A stretch of DNA of 64,000 nt from Psychrobacillus sp. NEAU-3TGS (GTDB lineage: Bacteria > Bacillota > Bacilli > Bacillales_A > Planococcaceae). The notes under the pieces are model-generated. The model worked only from the letters and a program-made list of their open reading frames with translations. It ran no database searches and was not told the DNA's origin. The stretch spans positions 186,001 through 250,000 of the forward strand of contig NZ_JAPNOZ010000011.1 of the NCBI RefSeq assembly GCF_029955155.1. The letters run 5' to 3'. Below, piece by piece: positions 57,634-64,000 of this stretch; positions within the stretch are counted from its first letter, which is position 1; each line of letters opens with the position of its first letter. Position numbers and translations under genes: made by a program.

Positions 57634-59927
57634 CTAGAAAGTTGTCACTAATAGCTCTCCACTTTTCGTTATCTCCACTTCAATCGTGCCCTCTCTTCCT
57701 GTTTGTAAAAAGGGAATCTGAAGTGCGTCTAAACGCTCGACTACCTCTTGGTGTGGGTGACCAAATCTATTTCCAAACCCTGCAGAAATAATTGAAATAG
57801 CTGGATTTGTGAGTTCTAAAAAGGATTGCTCACTAGAAGTTTTACTACCATGATGTCCAATTTTCAGTAATGTTATATCTTTTAAAGCTTCCGGGTATTT
57901 CTTCACTAATTCCAACTCTCCTTCTTTCTCTATATCCCCCATAAATAACCCATGAAAATAGCGATTTTGCATGGATAGGACAAGCGAATCATTATTTCCT
58001 TCGTATGTAGCATCCGTTGGGTAGATATATTGAAATTGAAAATAGCTCGAATCTATTTTTTCTCCCGCGCCTTTTTCTATCATAGGGATATGTTGCTCCC
58101 TTACTTCCTCCATCAAATCTCGCATGCCATTTTTATTAGTAGACCCAGGCGTAATATGAATTTCATCTACGCGCACTTCCTGAAGAACTTCCTCTGCACC
58201 TTCCATATGGTCCGCATCTGCATGCGTAAGTACCAGAGTATCTATTTTAGTTATACCTTTTCCTTTTAAGAATGGTACAACGATTTGCCTTCCCACTTCA
58301 TAGTCTTCTTTTGTTTTTTCCATGCATCTTGTTCAAACCGTAAGACTCCACCCGTATCAATCATAATTATTTCTTTTCGGTAAGGCATTTCAATGATGAT
58401 ACAATCCCCCTGCCCTACATTTAAAAAGGTTATTTTCGTCGAAGAATCTAAATATGGAGTAATTTGCATAATACCCATTGGCAATACAAGAAGGAAACTA
58501 CAAAAAACAAGCTGCTTCTTTCGCTCAATCGAAATTAAAAAGAACATCACTGTTCCATAAGCCAGGAATACAAGCAGCAGGGACGGTTTCATCGGGTTCC
58601 ACATTTGATATGGTAAACTTCCTAAGTAGATGATCAAATCACCTAATAAAAGTCGTACTGGTTCATATAAATGAAAAAGAAAATCACTAACTGAAGTAGA
58701 GATATACGTAAGAAACAGGAAAATGAGATTAATAGGTAGTATGATAAATGAAAACAGCGGTACAAAAACTAAATTTGCGAGGAATGAGGATATGGAAATT
58801 TCATAAAACTGATACAGAAGGATAGGATAAACAATTAATTGACACAGGGCAGTAATTACAAAAGACTGCATTACATATGAAGTCCTATTTCTTAAAAACA
58901 CAGAGGAGTAAATAAGTGAAAACGCAGCCAAATACGATAATTGAAAACCAATTTGAAAAATGACCCACGGAGTAAGCAAGACAAAACCAATCACACTTAA
59001 TGAAAATGCATCATCGATGGCAATCTTTTTCTTAAACAATAAACTAAGTAAAACTATTTCAGTTACAGAAACAGATCTCCATACAGATGGAGCCCCTCCA
59101 GCGATAAATGCATAAAGCGGAAGAGCGATTAGTAGAACTAAGTTTGCAGTTTCTCTTCTGACCCCAATGCGTATCAGTGATTCGTATACCATTAATGCAA
59201 GCAAGGCCACATGAAGACCTGAAATCGCAAATAAATGCGTAATTCCTAATGTTTGATAAGCATTTTGTATGTCAGAAGGCATTTGTTCTCTACTTCCGAT
59301 TAAAAGTGCTTCGGCCTCTGACTGAAGAGATGATGGGAACGTATTTTGTATATGCATTTTCATCGCAAATCGCTTTTCTGCCATATGCGTAAGAAAAGAC
59401 TCATTTTTCTCGATGATCTGATACGTTTTTACAGCCATCTGACCAACTGCCCCATTACTTTTTATATAGGAATCCATGTTAAAAGCATAGACATGGGATG
59501 CAGGACGTTTTTCCACTTCTTCAGGAATCACTTGAAATACCGTCCCTGCAAGAGAAGCTTTCATAAGCGCTGCTTTTTCTGTTTCTGTACCTAACTTAAG
59601 CTGGACATACCACTTTTCTCCCTCTTCCGAAATAGCAAACCCTCGGATATACTGTCCATTTATCCGATAAACGTCCGTCCAGGTTATTTCCTTAACATGT
59701 ATTTCACTTGCTTGCATTGGCATAACTGTTTGCACATAAAAATAACAAACAATACCAATGATGATTGTGCCGATAGTAAAAAATAGATGCTTTTGCTTGT
59801 ACACTAGCCAACAAAAAAGGAAAACAAATAACACCAGTAGTTTTACTGATTCATACGCACTAATTGTAGCAATTACAACTGATAAAGCTATATAAATAAA
59901 ATTTCCCTGAACAGTTATACGCCGAAT
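57634..59927 (-). CDS. comEC: Competence DNA channel ComEC, frameshifted; start uncertain
   Basis: Membrane channel for DNA uptake plus a C-terminal metallo-beta-lactamase-like domain. The first part ends near 58266 and has many membrane helices; the second (57634-58323) contains TLVLTHADADHMEG and IGHHGSKTSSEQ. One A added to the six-A run at 58314-58319 joins them (DAWKKTKEDYEVG), giving about 730 residues from GTG 59834. The frame stays open upstream to about 59930 with a hydrophobic N-terminal segment (FIYIALSVVIATISAY) and AAGGTGG at about 59937, but without ATG/GTG/TTG; ATT at 59927 would fit. Last gene of comEA-comEB-comEC. Confidence 0.88.
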
Positions 59928-60478
59928 AATTCTGCCACCTTCTTTTCATAAAGCGCCAATTCTTCTATACTTGCCCCTTTCTCACGTAACTTCGTAAGCA
60001 ACTCCATGTAGAGTGCAACTTTTTCATCGCCTAAAAAGTCAATTTTACGCTCATCAAAAGGTACTTGTATCACTTCTACGTTCGCTTGTCTTAAGAGCTC
60101 TATAGCGTATTCATTGTTTTTATAATCCTGTGCATAATAAAGACGTGAAATTCCTGCTTGAATGATTGATTTCGTACATGGCAAACAAGGAAAATGGGTC
60201 ACATACAAATCTGCTCCATTTACCGATACACCATATTTCGAGCATTGTAATAACGCATTCATTTCTGCATGAATTGTCCGCACACAATGATTATCAACAA
60301 CGTAACAGCCATGATCGATACAATGATCGCCACCTGAAATTGAGCCATTATAGCCCCCTGCCATAATACGTCGATCACGAACGATTGTTGCCCCTACTGC
60401 TAATCTAGTACATGTGCTTCTTAAAGCAAGTAAATGGCTTTGTGCCATGAAAAATTGGTCCCATGTAATTCGCTCCAT
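59915..60478 (-). CDS. comEB: Late competence protein ComEB (dCMP deaminase family)
   Basis: 187 residues. Zinc deaminase motifs HAEMNALLQC near residue 71 and PCLPCTKSI near 99, with the CDA family's C-terminal regulatory part. In B. subtilis comEB is translationally tied to comEC and not needed for uptake. ATG 60478 (MERITWDQF) has GGAGG upstream. Its stop overlaps the possible comEC start. Confidence 0.9.
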   Translation of the reverse strand: MERITWDQFFMAQSHLLALRSTCTRLAVGATIVRDRRIMAGGYNGSISGGDHCIDHGCYVVDNHCVRTIHAEMNALLQCSKYGVSVNGADLYVTHFPCLPCTKSIIQAGISRLYYAQDYKNNEYAIELLRQANVEVIQVPFDERKIDFLGDEKVALYMELLTKLREKGASIEELALYEKKVAELFGV

Positions 60479-60540
60479 ATAACTACCTCCAATATATATA
60501 CTTCTTCTAGTGTAGTAGTTTTTATCGTGAACAGTCAATA

Positions 60541-61173
60541 TCACTTCACAGTTATTAGGGGTTCTAATTTTTCAAATGTTTTTTGACCAATGCCTGTTAC
60601 ATTCATTAAATCTTGTTTTTCTTTAAAATTGCCGGTTTCTTCACGGTATGCGAGTATTGCTTCTGCTCTTGCGGGACCAACTCCAGGTAAAGTAGTGAGT
60701 ATTGTAGCATCCGCTTTATTGATGTTTACTAGAGTGGAATTAGCCGATTGCGTTGTCTCCATCGTTTCTAATTCCCCTATTTCTTCTCCTTCAAGCGGTA
60801 CGTAAATGACCATCTCATCTACTACTCTCTGTGCATGATTGATATTTTTACTATTAGCCATAGCTAAATAACCTCCAGCAAGCTCAATCGCATTTAATAC
60901 ACGATCGCCTTCCGTGAGTTCATATACTCCAGGGTTATTTACAGCGCCTTTTACTTCTACAAAAATAGCGATATCTTCTACATATTCAATTGTATCTTCT
61001 TGGTTTTCTTTAATGGAATCTTCAAATGGGATAGGTTGTACGATTTCAGCTGTGGGAGGTGCTGATTTGAATTGGGATTGAATTATGAAAAATAATATTA
61101 TCGTGATTACTGTTGTTGGGAGCAACAGCTTTTTCTTGTATTTCTGAACTAATGAACGAAACAGAAATATCAT
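60541..61173 (-). CDS. comEA: Competence DNA receptor ComEA
   Basis: 210 residues. One N-terminal membrane anchor (LLPTTVITIILFFIIQS), an SLBB-like domain (VEVKGAVNNPGVYELTEGDRV, near 70-95) and a C-terminal helix-hairpin-helix pair: NINKADATILTTLPGVGPARAEAIL near 150-175. Extracellular dsDNA binding for uptake. The ATG has an awkward RBS (GAGAGG touching it), so a start a few codons away is possible. Confidence 0.92.
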   Translation of the reverse strand: MIFLFRSLVQKYKKKLLLPTTVITIILFFIIQSQFKSAPPTAEIVQPIPFEDSIKENQEDTIEYVEDIAIFVEVKGAVNNPGVYELTEGDRVLNAIELAGGYLAMANSKNINHAQRVVDEMVIYVPLEGEEIGELETMETTQSANSTLVNINKADATILTTLPGVGPARAEAILAYREETGNFKEKQDLMNVTGIGQKTFEKLEPLITVK

Positions 61174-61179
61174 CCTCTC

Positions 61180-61238
61180 GAAAAAGAGGTAAATTATATG
61201 GAGTTATAAAAACTATACTAAATTTACCCCTCTTTGAA
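61180..61238 (-). terminator. Terminator after yqeM
   Basis: On the minus strand CAAAGAGGGGTAAATT pairs with AATTTACCTCTTTT (with a bulge) and is followed by TTTTTCGAG. It separates the yhbY-nadD-yqeK-rsfS-yqeM unit from the comE operon. Confidence 0.7.
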
Positions 61239-61243
61239 AAGTA

Positions 61244-61981
61244 TTATTTGGTAGCATGTATAAAATAACGTTCAATTTCTTTTTCATCCTGTTCATCAAA
61301 AATGGATGTGGAAACCACGACAGAAGCAAACCCAATTTGTTTTAAAAGCTCCGTAAATGTTTCTAAAGGATATGTTCGTTGATAATGTGATTCCTCAAAT
61401 CGCTCATAATAACCTGTTTCATCTCGAACAAAAAAAGTCATGTCATGATAAATAGAATGTGATTCATCGCCTATTTCCGTATGCCATATGTATGCAACTT
61501 GTTCGTCTTCATAAGTAAACGGACCGTCGGGAAAAATGGTATCCATTTTATACAAGGAATGCACATCGAAAAATAGCTGTCCATCTGATGTAAGAGCCTT
61601 ATAAATACGTTCAAATGTTTGTTTCACTTCTTCGAGAGTTTCCAAATAATTGAGCGAATCGATTGCGATTACTGCTACATCTATGTCGTCAATGCCGTCT
61701 AATTCAGCCATGGATTGGCACAAGAAAGAAATATCTGTGCCTTGCTCTAAACTACGATTATGTGCAATCGTTAACATCGCTTCCGATAGATCTACACCGA
61801 TTACATCATAGCCTGCTTTCGCAAATTTCACACTCAGCACACCAGTGCCACACCCTATATCAACTAATCGTTTTCTGCTAGAAACAGGTGCAGTTGCCTG
61901 CACCCATTCTGCATATTTATCATATGGTATATCGGACATAAGTGAATCATAAATATAGGCAAATTGGTCGTACATTGCCAT
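61244..61981 (-). CDS. yqeM: SAM-dependent methyltransferase YqeM
   Basis: 245 residues, class I methyltransferase. SAM motif VDIGCGTGVLSVKFAKAG near 40, DLSEAML near 58. Substrate is unknown. Start overlaps the rsfS stop (TAATG), as in the B. subtilis yqeK-rsfS-yqeM series. Confidence 0.9.
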   Translation of the reverse strand: MAMYDQFAYIYDSLMSDIPYDKYAEWVQATAPVSSRKRLVDIGCGTGVLSVKFAKAGYDVIGVDLSEAMLTIAHNRSLEQGTDISFLCQSMAELDGIDDIDVAVIAIDSLNYLETLEEVKQTFERIYKALTSDGQLFFDVHSLYKMDTIFPDGPFTYEDEQVAYIWHTEIGDESHSIYHDMTFFVRDETGYYERFEESHYQRTYPLETFTELLKQIGFASVVVSTSIFDEQDEKEIERYFIHATK

Positions 61982-62334
61982 TATGCATCTTGCCCTACTT
62001 CAATCATTGGTGCGTCTCCCCAAAGGCGCTCTAAATTATAATAAGCACGCTCATCTTTGTGGAATACATGTGCTACTACATCGCCCATATCTACAAGAAT
62101 CCATCTAGCTTCATCGAAGCCTTCTAAACGCTTTACGTGGAATCCTGCAATCGTTGCTTGCTCTTCTAATTCTTTTGCAATCGCTTGTACTTGGCGATCC
62201 GAGTTTGCGTGGCAGATTAAAAAGTAATCTGCTAATAATGATACCCCTTGCATATTTAATACGACGATGTCCTCTGCTCGTTTATCGTCTGCTGCTTTAT
62301 AAGCAATTTCTACTAATGATTTTGTCGTTGTCAT
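61981..62334 (-). CDS. rsfS: Ribosomal silencing factor RsfS
   Basis: 117 residues. Contains the RsfS/Iojap segments DIVVLNMQGVSLLADYFLICHANSDRQVQAI and WILVDMGDVVAHVF (in part) near residue 80. Binds L14 and blocks 70S joining in stationary phase. The start overlaps the yqeK stop by four bases (ATGA). Confidence 0.95.
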   Translation of the reverse strand: MTTTKSLVEIAYKAADDKRAEDIVVLNMQGVSLLADYFLICHANSDRQVQAIAKELEEQATIAGFHVKRLEGFDEARWILVDMGDVVAHVFHKDERAYYNLERLWGDAPMIEVGQDA

Positions 62335-62905
62335 TCGTTCACTTTTCCTTTCTTTTGTATCAAATCATTGTAGCAATGAAATGAATCCGGAAACACCGGC
62401 TGTTTTTTTTCGATCAAGAAGGTCATACTATGCTGGATACAACTAATCATTGCATCTTCTAAATCTAGTTCCGCCTTTTCTCTAAGAAGCTCTACTCCAG
62501 GAAAATTACGGCTAGGCTCTATCATATCGGAGATGTAAATTATTTTTTCAAGTCGTGACATACCAGCTCGACCTGTAGTATGGTATTTAATCGCATTTAA
62601 TATATCTTCATCATTTATATTAAATTCATTTTAGCTACATAACTTCCAACTGGGGCGTGCCAAAGTTCATGATGGAACTCCAATAAAATAGGATCCATCT
62701 TTTCTGAGATAATTTTCTCTCTCAGCCATTCCTTTTCTGCATATTTCACACTATCATGTAAAATACCAGCAAGCTCTGCTTTTTCGCTATCTTCTCCATA
62801 TTTTTCGGCAAGATGAACGGCAGTTGTCGCCACTCCTCTAGTGTGAATATAGCGTTTTTCTGGCATCCTATCCTTCATCTGCTCCATTACATGCTCAAAT
62901 TTCAT
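62331..62905 (-). CDS. yqeK: HD-domain nucleotide phosphohydrolase YqeK, frameshifted
   Basis: Metal-dependent HD hydrolase of the diadenosine tetraphosphatase type. Metal motifs: YIHTRGVATTAVHLA (His near 22) and LAGILHDSVKYA (HD near 52). The first part ends with SYVAKMNLI at 62615; one missing base (AAAATGAATTT, for example GG or AAA) restores FNINDEDILNAIKYHTTGRAGMSRLEKIIYISD to TAA at 62331, about 191 residues, the family length. Stop overlaps nadD by 11 bases... and precedes rsfS. Likely a sequence error. Confidence 0.88.
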
Positions 62906-63467
62906 ACAACTTCTCCTTTTGAATGAAATCCTTCACTCGATCGGGAATAAGATATTTTGTCGTTAGCCCATTCATCAATCGATTTCGAATTAGGGAAGAA
63001 GATACATCTATTTGAGGAATCGTAATTGTACTAATAGGATATGCAGTTTCTATTGATGTATTTGGTCTAGGAACACCTATAAATTGTACTTTTTCAACGA
63101 GTTCATCAATGCGATGCCATTTCGGTAAATACTCCACTTGATCGCCACCAATGATGAAGTAAAACGACGATTCCGGCTCTCGTTCTATTAACATTTCCAT
63201 CGTATCAATTGTATAGGAAGTACCTCCACGATCTATTTCAATTGTTTCCACTGACATATTCGGAATACCACGAATCGCAAGCTGTAGCATTTTTAATCTT
63301 TGAGCTGTCGTTACTTGCTCGTCCTTTTGTTTATGTGGAGGGGTTGCATTAGGCATGAACCTTACTTCATCTAGACGTAGGGCATGCAATACTTCATTGG
63401 CGATGATTAAATGACCAATATGAGGCGGATTGAATGTACCGCCCAAAATCCCTATTTTTTTACTCAT
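62895..63467 (-). CDS. nadD: Nicotinate-nucleotide adenylyltransferase NadD
   Basis: 190 residues. GGTFNPPHIGHLIIA near residue 9 with the HxxH site; IIGGDQVEYLPKW near 105; SSSLIRNRL near 158. Converts nicotinate mononucleotide to deamido-NAD. Overlaps yhbY by four bases at the 5' end. Confidence 0.96.
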   Translation of the reverse strand: MSKKIGILGGTFNPPHIGHLIIANEVLHALRLDEVRFMPNATPPHKQKDEQVTTAQRLKMLQLAIRGIPNMSVETIEIDRGGTSYTIDTMEMLIEREPESSFYFIIGGDQVEYLPKWHRIDELVEKVQFIGVPRPNTSIETAYPISTITIPQIDVSSSLIRNRLMNGLTTKYLIPDRVKDFIQKEKLYEI

Positions 63468-63769
63468 GCCCGACTCGCTTTTGGAAGCTCGATTCGTTTA
63501 TTATTTTTCGAAGGTTTATATAATACAACTGTTAAACCGATTAATTGGACAAGCTCAGCTCCGGCACCTTTTGCAAGTGCTTCTGCTACTTCTTGCTTCT
63601 CGTCTTCACAGTTTTGTAAAATACTAATTTTGATCAATTCACGAACTTCTAATGCTTCGCCAATCTGTTTAATCATCGCATCATTGACTCCACCTTTTCC
63701 AACTTGGAAAATTGGCGATAGGTGATGTGCTTGACTACGTAAAAATCTTTTTTGTTTACCTGTTAACAT
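63464..63769 (-). CDS. yhbY: RNA-binding protein YhbY (YqeI, CRM domain)
   Basis: 101 residues, CRM/YhbY domain: LTGKQKRFLRSQAHHLSPIFQVGKGGV and the ILQNCEDEKQEVAEALA segment. Associates with pre-50S particles. ATG 63769 is preceded by AGGAGG. Overlaps the aroE stop by 14 bases. Confidence 0.94.
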   Translation of the reverse strand: MLTGKQKRFLRSQAHHLSPIFQVGKGGVNDAMIKQIGEALEVRELIKISILQNCEDEKQEVAEALAKGAGAELVQLIGLTVVLYKPSKNNKRIELPKASRA

Positions 63770-64000
63770 AATTTCCTCCTAATTGCTCGGTTAGACGTTC
63801 TACCATTTGTTCCGTATTTGGTTTTACTCCATTCCAATACGAGAAGGCAATAGCCCCTTGGTGTACGAGCATTCCTAATCCATTTACCGTGCGAACATTG
63901 TATTTTTTCGCTTCCTCTAAAAAAGGGGTAACTAAAGGATTATATACAATATCCGCTACAATTGCATGTTCTTTTATTTGGTTGAGCTGAATTGGTAGCG
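63756..64000 (-). CDS. aroE: Shikimate dehydrogenase AroE, 3' part
   Basis: Only the last 81 codons are present; the 5' part lies beyond the right edge. The translated end has DIVYNPLVTPFLEEA and NGLGMLVHQGAIAFSYW, the NADP-binding half and C-terminal helix typical of AroE. It reduces 3-dehydroshikimate in aromatic amino acid synthesis. Order aroE-yhbY-nadD is standard in Bacilli. Stop at 63756-63758. Confidence 0.9.
   Translation of the reverse strand, partial: LPIQLNQIKEHAIVADIVYNPLVTPFLEEAKKYNVRTVNGLGMLVHQGAIAFSYWNGVKPNTEQMVERLTEQLGGNYVNR

Overview
The window looks like a chromosomal segment from a low-GC, endospore-forming Firmicute of the Bacillaceae/Planococcaceae type (for example Psychrobacillus, Sporosarcina or Lysinibacillus relatives). 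The evidence is the AT-rich sequence, strong AGGAGG-type ribosome sites, spore genes (gpr, spoIIP, yqfC, yqfD), a T-box leader, a CIRCE element, and a gene order close to the Bacillus subtilis sigA-yqf-yqe-comE region. The genus call is an inference; no rRNA is present.

Layout: 1-182 is the end of an acetyltransferase, followed by about 780 bp of repeat-rich non-coding DNA. 965-3018 is a zinc uptake unit (znuC, znuB, zur) behind a Zur box. 3087-9910 is the yqf block (yqfT, nfo, cshB, yqfQ, ispH, yqfO, trmK, cccA). 10047-11186 is an acyl-CoA dehydrogenase. 11435-22490 is a ten-gene hexuronate/aldonate operon (kdgK, a Zn-dehydrogenase, kdgA, uxuA, a uxuB-type SDR, a LacI regulator, an ExuT-type transporter, uxaA, uxaB, an LgoD-like Zn-dehydrogenase) with tandem operator-like boxes at its promoter and no uronate isomerase gene. 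22921-28231 holds a membrane protein, rpoD, dnaG, ppsR and ccpN. 28284-30116 is a T-box-controlled class II dimeric-type glycyl-tRNA synthetase on the opposite strand. 30282-41241 is recO, era, cdd, dgkA, ybeY, pgpH, phoH, yqfD, yqfC, a yqfB-position gene, floA, nfeD and rpsU. 41345-55445 is deoC, mtaB, rsmE, prmA, dnaJ, dnaK, grpE, hrcA, hemW, lepA, spoIIP and gpr. 55605-64000 is rpsT, holA, yqzM, comEC, comEB, comEA, yqeM, rsfS, yqeK, nadD, yhbY and the 3' part of aroE. Most genes are on the minus strand.

How the genes work together: the metabolic island should take aldonates or uronates through tagaturonate/altronate and fructuronate/mannonate to 2-keto-3-deoxygluconate, then by KdgK and KdgA to pyruvate and glyceraldehyde-3-phosphate. 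The rest is replication (DnaG, HolA), transcription (SigA), heat shock (HrcA-GrpE-DnaK-DnaJ), ribosome and tRNA maturation (Era, YbeY, LepA, RsmE, PrmA, MtaB, RsfS, TrmK), DNA repair (Nfo, RecO) and competence (ComEA/EB/EC).

The most striking oddity is that seven genes (znuB, uxaB, rpoD, recO, hemW, comEC, yqeK) are each broken by one missing base, several in A/T homopolymers. Since rpoD is essential, most of these are probably sequence errors. Other points worth attention are two copies of a modular structured repeat (6276-6500 and 46371-46600), a MITE-like element between the T-box and glyS, a partial duplication of the rpsU 3' end, and a perfect 16-bp hairpin that contains the apparent yqfC start codon. 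I found no CRISPR array, prophage, intact insertion sequence or clearly new multi-gene system; the aldonate/hexuronate island and the structured repeats are the closest candidates.
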